This document shows, piece after piece, positions 15,462 through 23,616 of a stretch of DNA of 64,000 nt. The translations under genes and the position numbers were made by a program. The DNA is from Nonomuraea turkmeniaca. GTDB taxonomy: Bacteria > Actinomycetota > Actinomycetes > Streptosporangiales > Streptosporangiaceae. Every line of letters begins with the position of its first letter. Positions within the stretch are counted from its first letter, which is position 1. The DNA lies in NCBI RefSeq assembly GCF_005889735.1, contig NZ_VCKY01000028.1, forward strand, positions 1 to 64,000, given 5' to 3'. The notes under the pieces are model-generated. The model searched no databases, was not told the DNA's origin, and worked only from the letters and a program-made list of their open reading frames with translations.

Positions 15462-15976
15462 GGCGCACCCCCTTGGCCCTGCAGCTGCTGCGCGCACTTC
15501 TCGGCGGCCGCCTGCAGCTTCGGATCATTGGGGTCGAGGTTCGGGTTCTCCTGGGGCGGGTCCGGCACGTCGAAGCCCTGCTCCCGCATGCACCTGGCGA
15601 CCTGGATCAGCTGGTCGCGGACCTTCGGGTCGTCGAGCGGGTTGGGGATCTGCGACGCGTACTCCTGGCAGGCCTTCGTCGCCTTCTCGAGGGTGGCCTG
15701 GTCGCCTTCGTACTTCCAGGTCCTCTCCTCGGGGGAGCCGGGGTCGGGCACGTCGATGCCGTTCTGGCGCAGGCACTGCGTGACCTTGAGCATCGCGTCG
15801 TTCGGATCGCCCGACGGCGCCGCCGAGGCCTTCGCGGCGGCCACGGCCTTGGCCGTGGTGCCGGGGGTGCTCGCGATGGCGACGGCGATGGGGTGGCGCT
15901 CGTCGCGCTGGGCGCAGCCGGTGAGGGCCGTCAGGCCGAGGAACGCGACGGCGAGCGTGGCCAGGACCCTGGTCAT
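15458..15976 (-). CDS. lipoprotein with a duplicated CxRxxGxDVPDP motif
   Basis: 172 aa. Signal peptide with lipobox LTALTGC; the mature protein is tethered at Cys21. Two related segments occur: CLRQNGIDVPDPGSPE and CMREQGFDVPDPPQEN, each followed by a second cysteine (KACQEYASQ; EKCAQQLQ), so it is an internal repeat of about 65 residues with two cysteines each. ATG 15976 overlaps the permease stop; its stop overlaps the adaptor start. Its place between transporter parts suggests a substrate-binding or accessory role outside the membrane. Confidence 0.85.
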   Translation of the reverse strand: MTRVLATLAVAFLGLTALTGCAQRDERHPIAVAIASTPGTTAKAVAAAKASAAPSGDPNDAMLKVTQCLRQNGIDVPDPGSPEERTWKYEGDQATLEKATKACQEYASQIPNPLDDPKVRDQLIQVARCMREQGFDVPDPPQENPNLDPNDPKLQAAAEKCAQQLQGQGGAP

Positions 15977-16746
15977 GGCCGGCCGTCCCAGTCGAAGGTA
16001 CGCCTGGTCAGCACGTTCACCACGACCGCAGCCACGAGCAGGCCGGCCACGGCGGGCCAGGTCTCGGACAGCCGTCCCAGGGAGGCATGGAAGATGAAGT
16101 CGTTGAGCTGGGCGAGCGGGTTGTAGTTCGTGATCTCGTAGAACCACGGCGCCACCCCCTTCCACCCCTCGCGCGGGACGCCCAGGCCGCTCCCGGCGAA
16201 CAGCACCACGAAGCAGAGCGGCGCCGCCACCCGGGCGCCCGCGGCGGGCATGCGCAGGCCGCCGAGCAGCAGCCCGGTGCTGAACGCGCAGTAGGTGACG
16301 ATCAGCGCCGCGCCCGTCAGGCTCAGCGGGTGCCACGAGCGCGGCGGCCCGTAGACGAGGAACGTCACCGCGGCGAACAACACCACCGAGGCGATGACCA
16401 GCACGCCGGCGGCCACCGCGTGGGCCACGACATAGGAGCCCGCACGCGCGGGTGTGCGGCGCAGCCGCCTCAACATCCCGCGGTCGCGCAGGTCCGCGAC
16501 GTGGGTGGTCAACACCATGATCCCGACCGACGCGGCCACCGTCCCCGCCATCTCCGGCAACAACCGGTCGATGACCCGGACCCCCGGCATGGCGCCGAAC
16601 TCCAGCGTCGGGAAGGAGAACCCGATGAACAACATCAGCAGCAGCAGCACCGCGAACGGCAGCACGACCGCGGACCCGAGCACCGCCGGCGAACGTACGA
16701 GCAGCATCAGCTCGATGCGCACCATCGCCCACAGGGTGCCGCTCAT
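15973..16746 (-). CDS. ABC-2 type transporter permease
   Basis: 257 aa with six hydrophobic helices (first about 22-45, LGSAVVLPFAVLLLLMLFIG). The cytoplasmic loop RGMLRRLRRTPARAGSYVVA and the late EITNYNPLAQLNDFIF are typical of DrrB/NodJ-like permeases for drugs or polysaccharides. Start and stop overlap neighbours by 4 bases. Its partner ATPase would be the gene directly upstream, which however has substituted catalytic residues, so energy may come from another ATPase or hydrolysis may be weak. Confidence 0.9.
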   Translation of the reverse strand: MSGTLWAMVRIELMLLVRSPAVLGSAVVLPFAVLLLLMLFIGFSFPTLEFGAMPGVRVIDRLLPEMAGTVAASVGIMVLTTHVADLRDRGMLRRLRRTPARAGSYVVAHAVAAGVLVIASVVLFAAVTFLVYGPPRSWHPLSLTGAALIVTYCAFSTGLLLGGLRMPAAGARVAAPLCFVVLFAGSGLGVPREGWKGVAPWFYEITNYNPLAQLNDFIFHASLGRLSETWPAVAGLLVAAVVVNVLTRRTFDWDGRP

Positions 16747-17636
16747 CGCCCGCTCTCCAGAGCCGCGGGTTCAGGAACGGCGGCCAGGGTGAGGTAGGCG
16801 TCCCTGAGCGTGGGCGGGCGGATCGACCAGATCCGGTCGCCGCTCATGGGCGACAGCTCCTGGATCGCCGACTCCAGCGCCGGCCGCGACCCGTACAGGT
16901 ACGTCGAGCTGGCATAGGGCAGGACACGTACGTCACGCGGCCGGCCGACCTTCATGTGCGACGGCACCCGCAGCACGAAGACCGAGCCGAGCAGCCGGAT
17001 CAGCCGCGACGGCGAGCCCTCCGCGAGGACCCGCCCCCGGCGCAGCAGCACCACCCGGTCGGCCAGCTTCTCGGCCTGGGCAAGATCGTCGAGCGTGACG
17101 CACACCCCGCCATAGCCGTCGCGCAACTCGACGATCGCCTGCTCGACACGCTGCCTGCTGCCCGGCTTGAGCCCGGTCGTCGGCTGATCCAGCAGGACGA
17201 GCTCAGGGTTGCCGGCCAGGGCCAGCGCGATCATGGCCCGCCGGCGCTGGCCCTCGGTGAGGGTCTTGAAGCGCTTGGGCAGCAGCGGCTCCAGATCCAG
17301 CAGGTCCACCAGTCGCGGGGGCAGGCCGCGGGTGCCGTACAGGCGGGAGAACAGGGAGATGCCCTCGGCCACCTTCATCCGATCGGGCAGGCTCTCGTCA
17401 CGCAGGCTCACGGCCAGGCCAGGAGGGAGCGGATCGCCGGGGCCGACCGTGCGACCGAGGATCTCGACGCTGCCCGAGTCGGGCTCCGCGCCGCCGGCCA
17501 GGCACTCGATCAGCGTGGTCTTGCCGCTGCCCGGCGGGCCCACCACGCAGACGATCTCGCCGCGCTCCACCGTGAACGACACCTCCTCCAGCGCCTGCGC
17601 CTTGCTGAGGTCGGTGACGTCGAGCACCGGCGTCAT
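16743..17636 (-). CDS. ABC transporter ATPase with degenerate catalytic motifs
   Basis: 297 aa. Walker A is intact (GPPGSGKTTL, residues 33-42). The signature reads TEGQ (127-130) instead of SGGQ. Walker B ends LLDQPTTGLKP: the catalytic glutamate is Gln151 and the D-loop aspartate is Lys. The switch histidine is Leu182 (VTLDDLAQAEKL). Gln at the glutamate position and loss of His usually abolish hydrolysis while ATP binding remains. A C-terminal extension of about 80 residues follows the fold, as in DrrA-type proteins. It overlaps both neighbours by 4 bases, so it is kept in an intact operon, perhaps as a regulatory or scaffold subunit. Confidence 0.88.
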   Translation of the reverse strand: MTPVLDVTDLSKAQALEEVSFTVERGEIVCVVGPPGSGKTTLIECLAGGAEPDSGSVEILGRTVGPGDPLPPGLAVSLRDESLPDRMKVAEGISLFSRLYGTRGLPPRLVDLLDLEPLLPKRFKTLTEGQRRRAMIALALAGNPELVLLDQPTTGLKPGSRQRVEQAIVELRDGYGGVCVTLDDLAQAEKLADRVVLLRRGRVLAEGSPSRLIRLLGSVFVLRVPSHMKVGRPRDVRVLPYASSTYLYGSRPALESAIQELSPMSGDRIWSIRPPTLRDAYLTLAAVPEPAALESGR

Positions 17637-19324
17637 GCGCCCGCCCGCTGGCTGAAGCGGTCGGCGATGGTGGCGCCCACCTCCAGGTACGTGTCCCGGG
17701 TCGCGGTGCGCAGCAGGTCGAGGTCGACTTCCGAGCCCTGCTCCAGGTGCGGGTCGAACGGGATGCCGATCACGGCGCGGCAGCGCTGGGCGAAGTGGCC
17801 CTTGAGCTCTTCGAGGTTGACCGGGTTCCTGCGGGTGTTCTTGACCGCGGACAGGACCACGACGGCGTCCTTGGCCAGCTTCTGATGGCCGTGCGCCTGC
17901 AGCCAGTCGAGCGTGGCGGACGCCGACCGCGCGCCGTCCACCGTGACCGGGCTGACCAGGACGATCTGGTCGGCCATGGCCAGGATCGCGCCCATGGCCG
18001 AGTGCAGCATGCCGGTGCCGCAGTCGGTGATCGAGATGGAGTAGAACTGCTCCAGGATCTGGGCGACGGCACGGTAGTCGTCGGCGTTGAAGGCCTCGGA
18101 GATCGCCGGGTCGCGGTCGGAGGCGAGCACCTCCAGCCGTGAGGGCGCCTGGGAGGTGTAGGAACGTACGTCGGCGTAGCGCCAGATGCCGCCCCGGTCG
18201 TTGAGCAGGTGGCGGACGGTGGCGGGTGACTCCAGCCGGAGCTTCTCCGACAGCGTGCCGCGGTCGGGGTTGGCGTCGACCGCGATGACGCGGTCGCCCC
18301 GCTGGTGGGCGAGCGTGGAGCCGAGCCCGATGGTGGTCGTGGTCTTGCCCACGCCGCCCTTGAGGCTCATGACGGCGATCCTGAAGTGACCCGAGGCGAC
18401 CGGCCGCCTGATGCGCTCGACCAGCTCTTGACGGCGGCGCTCGGCCTTGGAGTCCTGGGGGCGGATGAGGCCGCCGCTCAGCGTGTACACGGCCTTGCGC
18501 CAGCCACCCGAGGGCGGCCTCCTGCGGGTGCGCAGCAACCGCTCGGGACGCAGGCTCTCGGACGACATCCCCGCAGGCTCCGGCCCCGGCGCGGCCTCCG
18601 CCGGCTGCTGGTCCGGCGAGGGCGCCGGCTCCCACGAGGACTGTTCCTGCGGGAATGGCGGTGCGGCCGTCGGCTCCCAGGAGCGCTGCTCCTGCGCGTG
18701 AGCCGCTGACGCTCCCGTCTCCCAGGAGGGCTGCTCCTGGGAGAGAGGTGGCGACGCCGCCTGATGCGGCTGCTCCGACTGCGGGAGCAGGGAGACGTGC
18801 GGTGGCCGGCCAGGCGGCGGGAAGACCCGCCGAGGCTGCGCGGCCTCGGGCGGCTTGGGCACGCTCGCCTTGGAGACACGAGGCGCGGCCTCGGGCGGCT
18901 TGGGCACGCCCGCCTCAGGGACGCCTGGAACGCTCGCCTCAGGGACTCCCGGAACACCCGCCCGGGGGAGACCCGGTTCGGGCTCGCCGCTCCGCCGTCC
19001 GGCCAGTTCGTTGTCGGGAGGGCCCTCGGCGTCGGGGGGAGGGTCGCCGGGGGTCGGCCAGGCGACCGGGCCGGCGGTGTTCCACCTCTCGAAGTGCCCT
19101 TGAGCCGGGGGCTCCGAGCCGGTCCGGTCCTGCTGCCGCCACAACCCGGCGGGCGGTGGCGGCGGCGGCTTGTCGACGGCCGGCGCCCCCGTCGACCTGT
19201 TGGGCGGCGGGAACCGTATGGTACGCGTCAGATCCGGATCCACGAGTGATTCCCCATTTACCCCGCCCTTGTGCTGCTGCTCGTCCGCGTTCCCCTGAGA
19301 CTGTTCATCCGGCCCGCCGTGCAT
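17633..19324 (-). CDS. ParA/MinD-like ATPase with long proline-rich N-terminus
   Basis: 563 aa. Residues 1-290 are disordered, rich in Pro/Glu/Ala, with repeats such as VPGVPEASVPGVPEAGVPKP and several QEQxSWEP units. The C-terminal domain has the deviant Walker A SLKGGVGKTTTTIGLG, the aspartate VIAVDANPDRG and ITDCGTGMLHSAMG, a MinD/ParA fold that cycles on a membrane or partner. Related proteins with Pro-rich tails occur in type VII secretion and polar growth. It heads the seven-gene operon, its stop overlapping the degenerate ABC ATPase start, so it may organise the exporter in the cell. Confidence 0.85.
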   Translation of the reverse strand: MHGGPDEQSQGNADEQQHKGGVNGESLVDPDLTRTIRFPPPNRSTGAPAVDKPPPPPPAGLWRQQDRTGSEPPAQGHFERWNTAGPVAWPTPGDPPPDAEGPPDNELAGRRSGEPEPGLPRAGVPGVPEASVPGVPEAGVPKPPEAAPRVSKASVPKPPEAAQPRRVFPPPGRPPHVSLLPQSEQPHQAASPPLSQEQPSWETGASAAHAQEQRSWEPTAAPPFPQEQSSWEPAPSPDQQPAEAAPGPEPAGMSSESLRPERLLRTRRRPPSGGWRKAVYTLSGGLIRPQDSKAERRRQELVERIRRPVASGHFRIAVMSLKGGVGKTTTTIGLGSTLAHQRGDRVIAVDANPDRGTLSEKLRLESPATVRHLLNDRGGIWRYADVRSYTSQAPSRLEVLASDRDPAISEAFNADDYRAVAQILEQFYSISITDCGTGMLHSAMGAILAMADQIVLVSPVTVDGARSASATLDWLQAHGHQKLAKDAVVVLSAVKNTRRNPVNLEELKGHFAQRCRAVIGIPFDPHLEQGSEVDLDLLRTATRDTYLEVGATIADRFSQRAGA

Positions 19325-19619
19325 GTCTCACCCGTCCGCACTCCGTGCGTATCTACCGCTCCGCAGGACATTCCACGAATAACAACGATCGCACGCACTT
19401 GTCAAGGTTGACCATCAAAAATCAAGATTTAGTCGACTTTGTGACCCAAGGGGCAAATGTCCGTTTTGTCCAAACCGGGTCGTGGTTTGAGTAATACCCT
19501 TAGCGGGGAGTGCAGAATTCACCGCCGGACTACTTTGAAATTGTTCTGAGACTATTTGCCCCTGGAGAGTTACTCGGCGGCTCGCTTACGCTTTCGTCCG
19601 ACCCAGAGAGGAAAGGCCA
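19325..19619. promoter_or_regulatory. divergent promoter region with a 9-bp inverted repeat
   Basis: AT-rich intergenic DNA between the exporter operon and the membrane protein at 19620. GGGGCAAAT at 19450-19458 is matched in inverted orientation by ATTTGCCCC at 19554-19562, 95 bases apart; they may be two half-sites of one regulator. No gene is seen here. Confidence 0.35.
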
Positions 19620-20060
19620 ATGGCTCACAACAACGAGTTAACCCCGGGGATGCCGGGCACGGTCAGAGTCGTCCAGGTTTTCATGTGGATCAGTGTGGTG
19701 CTCGGCATCATCTTGCTGGCGGTCGGGGCGCTGAGCCTGGTCGCCGTCAGCGCGCTGTCGGCCGACCCCGAGATCGCCGCCGCCTCCGCGACCCTGCCCC
19801 CGATGGCAGTGATGTGGGTGCTGATGCTGATCTCGGCCGTCCTGGTCGTGGTCCAGCTGGTCCTGGTGATCAGGATCCCCCGGCGGCAGGCCGCCACGCG
19901 TACGGCCGTCATCTGGCTGTTCGTCGTCTCCGCCGCCGTCAACGTCGTCACCGCCGTCCTGACCACGGACTACGCGTCCAACGGGTTCTCCCTGGTCCTG
20001 TCGGCGGTGCTCATCGGGCTGCTCCTGACCGACGGCGCCAAGCGGTACTTCGTGAACTGA
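19620..20060 (+). CDS. small four-helix membrane protein
   Basis: 146 aa with hydrophobic helices near residues 15-45, 62-85, 97-112 and 120-138. GAGGAAAGG before ATG 19620 is a strong ribosome site. The pattern, an N-terminal PGTVRVVQVFMWI then short loops, is common among uncharacterised actinobacterial membrane proteins; no function can be assigned. It is monocistronic: a hairpin follows 24 bases after the stop. Confidence 0.8.
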   Translation: MAHNNELTPGMPGTVRVVQVFMWISVVLGIILLAVGALSLVAVSALSADPEIAAASATLPPMAVMWVLMLISAVLVVVQLVLVIRIPRRQAATRTAVIWLFVVSAAVNVVTAVLTTDYASNGFSLVLSAVLIGLLLTDGAKRYFVN

Positions 20061-20083
20061 CCGCCCGCGCGACGGGCTTCGCT

Positions 20084-20120
20084 GAGGCCCTCCGCCGCCG
20101 TCACGGTGGTGGAGGGCCTC
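20084..20120 (+). terminator. 16-bp stem hairpin after the membrane protein gene
   Basis: Left arm 20084-20099 and right arm 20105-20120 pair over 16 positions, two of them G-U, with a 5-base loop. No T-run follows, as usual for actinomycete terminators. Confidence 0.65.
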
Positions 20121-20133
20121 GGTCATGCCCGCG

Positions 20134-20270
20134 TCACAACCAGCCGAGCCGCTGCGCGTTGCGGACGGCCTCCAGGCTGCCGGCGGCGTTGAGCTTGGAC
20201 ATCGCGCTCGACAGGTGGCCGCGGACGATGGCTTCGGTGAGGTGGAGCGCGGTCGCGGACACGCGTACGG
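20134..20270 (-). pseudogene. C-terminal remnant of a LuxR/NarL-type regulator
   Basis: Read on the minus strand toward the stop at 20134-20136, one frame gives LHLTEAIVRGHLSSAMSKLN, then AAGSLEAVRNAQRLGWL and a stop. This is the recognition helix and C-terminal end of a NarL/FixJ helix-turn-helix domain. Nothing of the receiver domain is present: the homology ends at the hairpin at 20265. The gene is therefore a 5-prime-deleted fragment. Confidence 0.65.
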
Positions 20271-20309
20271 CTGACGCCGGACTATGCAGGAATCCGGCGT
20301 CAGCCGTAC
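20265..20309. terminator. 17-bp perfect hairpin at the edge of the LuxR remnant
   Basis: 20265-20281 is exactly complementary to 20293-20309, with an 11-base loop. It sits 10 bases beyond the stop of the minus-strand GPP34 gene and can serve as its terminator. It also marks the exact point where LuxR homology ends, so it may have arisen with that deletion. Confidence 0.65.
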
Positions 20310-20319
20310 AGAACAGATA

Positions 20320-20973
20320 CTATGACCCGCCCGCGGCCAGTATGGTCACGCTGTCGCCAGAGTCATCGGCCTTCGTCGTCGTCTTGTCCACGTAGGCCTT
20401 GACGGCCTGCCCGGCCCAGTCGTCCTGGACCAGCTGTTCGACCCGCTTGCCGGTGCTGAACAGGCGCCGGAGCACGCCGCTCCGATGCGCCAGGGCGAGC
20501 AGCGTGACGGTCCTGGCGTCGGGCTTCTGGCCGCGGATCACCTTGTCCAGCCGCTCCCTGAGCGCACGCGGCAGCGCCGGGTCGTCGTAGCCGTACCGCT
20601 CGACCGGGATCAGCCCCAGAACCCGGGACCGATCGGCCTTGAACGCACCCCGTTCCGACAGTCGCCGCAGGTAATGCCGGTGTTTGCGGACGGGATTGAT
20701 CATGATCAGCCAGCGGGCGGCCGGCAGCGCCTTGCCCACCTTGACCATCCGGGCGAGCACGGCGTCCAGCTCGGCGTCACCGACGGGCCGCTTGTCCACG
20801 ACCGCCAGGTCCTTGCCCCGTACCTCCACCTTCCCGAGCGCGGCCAGCTCGGCCAGCTCGGCGGCGGTGAGGCTGATGTTCAGCACATTGTTGGGGATCA
20901 GCTGCTTGCCGTCGGTCTCCCGATGGGCGAGCAACATGAGCTCTTCCGCGAACGTCAGCTGTTCCGTGGCCAT
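20320..20973 (-). CDS. GPP34 (GOLPH3-like) family protein
   Basis: 217 aa from ATG 20973 (MATEQLTFAEELMLLAH). The open frame reaches 21039, but the shorter start matches the family. GPP34 proteins bind phosphatidylinositol 4-phosphate in eukaryotic Golgi; in actinomycetes they are abundant with unknown roles. Recognisable parts are the LTFAEELMLLA N-terminus, LTAAELAELAALGKVEV and VDKRPVGDAELDAVLARM. It is divergent from the lanthipeptide cluster and probably not part of it. Confidence 0.85.
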   Translation of the reverse strand: MATEQLTFAEELMLLAHRETDGKQLIPNNVLNISLTAAELAELAALGKVEVRGKDLAVVDKRPVGDAELDAVLARMVKVGKALPAARWLIMINPVRKHRHYLRRLSERGAFKADRSRVLGLIPVERYGYDDPALPRALRERLDKVIRGQKPDARTVTLLALAHRSGVLRRLFSTGKRVEQLVQDDWAGQAVKAYVDKTTTKADDSGDSVTILAAGGS

Positions 20974-21032
20974 ACCGCGAGTCTGACTCCGGACCGGCGG
21001 CCGGCCGTAGACCCTGATGTCATCAGCGGGAT

Positions 21033-21046
21033 GTGACATCTGTCAC
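21033..21046. promoter_or_regulatory. inverted repeat between the GPP34 gene and the lanthipeptide cluster
   Basis: GTGACA and TGTCAC are separated by two bases. The site is 60 bases before the GPP34 start and about 155 bases before the LxmK-like gene, so it could control either. The factor is unknown. Confidence 0.4.
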
Positions 21047-21199
21047 GTGGCGCCTGCCGCGTGCGGGGCGAGCGGGTCACCGGCTCTCCGGATCCGCATA
21101 AGCGCAGGTCGGGCCATGGAAGCTGCGAGGAAGCGGGGAGGAAGTGGCGCTTGTTAGCTTTGCCCCCAAGCACCTTGAAGCTGCTCGGACGGGGGAGCG

Positions 21200-22351
21200 A
21201 TGACGGCGCTGAAAGACGGGGAGACAGACACGGCCAAGGGCTGGATGGCCCCGATCGATCTTGATCGGGTGCCTGAGGTCGAGGCGTTTCTCGACCGGCT
21301 CGGCTACGGCCGTTTCGATCGGGCGACTCTGGTGGCGCCCATCGGTCGCAACGAAGTGTGGGCGGGCCTGACCGGCAGCGGCAGGAAGGTCTTCGTCAAA
21401 CGTCTCATCGGGGGAGACGAGGCGAAGCCACGGCTGCGGCGCATGCTCGCCTTCGAGCGTTTCAAGGCGGCCCGGCCGGTCCTGGCTGACCAGGTCAGGA
21501 CCCCCGCCTTCCTGGGCGCCGACGAGGACGCCGGGCTCGTGGCCTTCGACTTCATGGACGAGGCCAGGAACGGCGCCGAAGCCATGATCGAGGAATCGTT
21601 CGGCGACGAGCTCGCCAGGCAGGTGGGCGAGGCGATCGGCCACCTGCACAATGCGGGGCCGCGGGCCGGCGAAGGGCTGGACGACGGCGCCTTCCCGCTG
21701 CCCGACCTGCAGCTGCTGCGCGGGCTGCCGTTCGAGATGTGGCACAACCTGAGCTACGGCGAGATGGAGAGCTGGAGCATCCTGCACGGCGACCCCGAGC
21801 TCATGCGCGGCATCCTCGCGCTGTGCGAGTGGGAGAGCCGGTCGGCCAAGGTGCCGGTCCACGGCGACTTCCGGGTCGACCAGCTCCTGCTGCCGGAGGA
21901 CGGCGGATTCCAGATCACCGACTGGGAGGACTTCCGACTGGGAGATCCGGCCCGCGACGTCGGCGCGTTCGCCGGCGAATGGTTGTTCCGCTCCATCCTG
22001 GACATCGTCAGCGCGCGGGGCGACGAGGTCGTCTTCGAGGCGGCCGAGTTCACGCACGAGATGGTGCTCCAGCGGGGGGCGGAGAAGATCGAGCGGCTCC
22101 GGCCGCGCATCCACGGCTTCTGGCAGGGCTACCGGGCCGTCAGGCCGGGACTCGACGACGAGTTCGCGGCGCGTGCCACGGCGTTCGCCGGCTGGCACAT
22201 GATGGACCGCCTGCTGGCCTCGGGAGCGCGCTCGGCCAAACTCTCCGGCATCCAGCGCGCGGCCGCCGGCATCGGCCGCACCGCGCTGCTCGCGCCCGCC
22301 CGCTTCACGATCGCCCTGGGTTTTGTCCTTGGGTTGGAGGAGGATGAATGA
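21200..22351 (+). CDS. lxmK-like: LxmK-like class V lanthipeptide synthetase subunit (kinase homologue)
   Basis: 383 aa, aminoglycoside-phosphotransferase fold. The catalytic loop is VHGDFRVDQLLLP (about residue 218) and the metal motif is ITDWEDFRLGDPARDVG (about 240). In class V lanthipeptides such as lexapeptide and pristinin, LxmK-type proteins work with a HopA1-like partner to phosphorylate precursor Ser/Thr and eliminate phosphate, giving dehydro residues. GGGGGAG lies 2 bases before ATG 21200. Its stop overlaps the HopA1-like gene by 4 bases. It is the first gene of the biosynthetic operon and acts in the cytoplasm on the two peptides at 23358 and 23617. Confidence 0.87.
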   Translation: MTALKDGETDTAKGWMAPIDLDRVPEVEAFLDRLGYGRFDRATLVAPIGRNEVWAGLTGSGRKVFVKRLIGGDEAKPRLRRMLAFERFKAARPVLADQVRTPAFLGADEDAGLVAFDFMDEARNGAEAMIEESFGDELARQVGEAIGHLHNAGPRAGEGLDDGAFPLPDLQLLRGLPFEMWHNLSYGEMESWSILHGDPELMRGILALCEWESRSAKVPVHGDFRVDQLLLPEDGGFQITDWEDFRLGDPARDVGAFAGEWLFRSILDIVSARGDEVVFEAAEFTHEMVLQRGAEKIERLRPRIHGFWQGYRAVRPGLDDEFAARATAFAGWHMMDRLLASGARSAKLSGIQRAAAGIGRTALLAPARFTIALGFVLGLEEDE

Positions 22352-23352
22352 GCGTCGCTGACCTGGCCGCGCCGGGCGGGATCGCCCCGGTGCTGGACGC
22401 GGTGACCGTCGACCTCGACGGGCTGCGCGCGAGCGTCGCCGGCGTCACGGTCGAGGCCGGCAGCACCGCCGAACTGGCGGTGAAACTCGCCCAGGCGCTC
22501 TACGAGGGGCTCCACACCGGGCGGCGTTCGGAAGAGGGCAAGAACCTGCCGTTCCACCTGCGGGACAAGGAGTTCGAGCAGGCCCTCGCGGAGAACGTCC
22601 CGCACGAGACGACGGTGTCGGAGGCGGTGGTCGCCGACGCGGGGGAGGACGAGAAGGTCCTGGTCGTGTGCGGGGGCCCGCGGGTCTGGGTGCCACGCGA
22701 CAGGATCCTGGAGCAGCCGCCGTTCACGCCGGGGCAGCGAGTGAACGTCACGCTGTCGCCGCTGCGGCCGGCGCTCTCACCGGGCTTCTTCTTCGTGCAC
22801 GGCTCGGCGCCGAGCGACATGCGCGGCGACATCCTGCGCGTGTACGTCCACCTGGCCGACCCGGAGCGGGCCCCGGCCGTCTGGCGCCTGGTCCTGGCCC
22901 ACCTGGAGGAGCAGGAGGCCGAGTACCGCGCGAAGGTGCTGTCCTCCACGCTGCTCTACCCGCGGCGCGACGGGCTCGTGGTCTACCTGGGCACCCGCTC
23001 CCGCGGCCTCGCCGCCGGTCTCGCGACCCTCCTGGCGGGGGTCCCCGGCGTGGGGACGGAGACGTCCGCGTTCGCGCACGCCCTGGGCCCCGGAGTGGCG
23101 ACCGCATGGGAGCCCGACGACCGCCGGCCGGTCATGAGAGGCATGAGCTTCGGCCAGCACCGAGCAGGTGTGCTCGGGCAGGCGCTCGTGGAGGCGGCCG
23201 CGGGCGGGACGCCGGCCTCAGAGCTGGTCGTCGCCCGGTTCGCAGAAGCCAACATCGACCCGTGCGACCTCGCACGGAATCGGACGTCGCCCCTGGCGAT
23301 GACGGAGGGCGGTTGCACGTGCCCCCCGGTACTTGATTCGGGAAGGAGGTGA
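22348..23352 (+). CDS. lxmY-like: LxmY-like protein (HopA1 effector family)
   Basis: 334 aa. The middle and C-terminal parts match the HopA1 effector family as found in class V lanthipeptide clusters: FFFVHGSAPSDMRGDILRVY, RDGLVVYLGTRSR and SFGQHRAGVLGQALVEA. LxmY is the proposed phosphate-lyase half of the dehydration complex, working with LxmK. ATG 22348 overlaps the LxmK-like stop (ATGA), so the subunits are made together. The stop is 5 bases before the first precursor gene, and the last codons contain that gene's ribosome-binding site. The C-terminal GGCTCPPVLDSGRR has two cysteines of unknown importance. Confidence 0.87.
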   Translation: MSVADLAAPGGIAPVLDAVTVDLDGLRASVAGVTVEAGSTAELAVKLAQALYEGLHTGRRSEEGKNLPFHLRDKEFEQALAENVPHETTVSEAVVADAGEDEKVLVVCGGPRVWVPRDRILEQPPFTPGQRVNVTLSPLRPALSPGFFFVHGSAPSDMRGDILRVYVHLADPERAPAVWRLVLAHLEEQEAEYRAKVLSSTLLYPRRDGLVVYLGTRSRGLAAGLATLLAGVPGVGTETSAFAHALGPGVATAWEPDDRRPVMRGMSFGQHRAGVLGQALVEAAAGGTPASELVVARFAEANIDPCDLARNRTSPLAMTEGGCTCPPVLDSGRR

Positions 23353-23357
23353 ACAGC

Positions 23358-23570
23358 ATGACGAAGAGCACGGCCATCATGGAGCTGGTCGCGGGCTACG
23401 ACACGTACGCCCAGCCCGGCGAGCTGCAGGTCTCCGCGATCTCCGACGCCCCCGAGCTGTGGTTCACGATTTGGGCCATCAGCTATGGCGTGCGCGTGAG
23501 TTCCGCCAAGTGCGCCATTTGGGCTTCGGCCGCGTCCGGCGCCGTTTCCGGCTGGATCCTGAACCGTTAA
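23358..23570 (+). CDS. class V lanthipeptide precursor peptide 1
   Basis: 70 aa. AAGGAGG 8 bases before ATG 23358 is among the strongest ribosome sites in the window, as expected for a precursor. The leader includes KSTAIMELVAGYDTYAQPG and ends near SDAPE. The core is hydrophobic, starts about LWFTIWAISYG and contains one Thr, six Ser and a single Cys in SSAKC, so one (methyl)lanthionine ring is possible, from Ser to the cysteine three or four residues on. There is no C-terminal Cys, hence no aminovinyl-cysteine here. The leader closely matches precursor 2. Confidence 0.85.
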   Translation: MTKSTAIMELVAGYDTYAQPGELQVSAISDAPELWFTIWAISYGVRVSSAKCAIWASAASGAVSGWILNR

Positions 23571-23616
23571 GGAGCGGGACCCGGTTTTCCTCACGATGAA
23601 AACGGAGGGAGGAAAA

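Noticed and set aside
16087-16797. plus-strand frame rich in His, Gln and Arg opposite the ABC-2 permease
   Set aside because: Third-codon GC bias produces such frames opposite real genes.
17633-19324. Pro-rich N-terminus as evidence for a full type VII secretion locus
   Set aside because: No EccC, EccD or WXG100 genes in the window.
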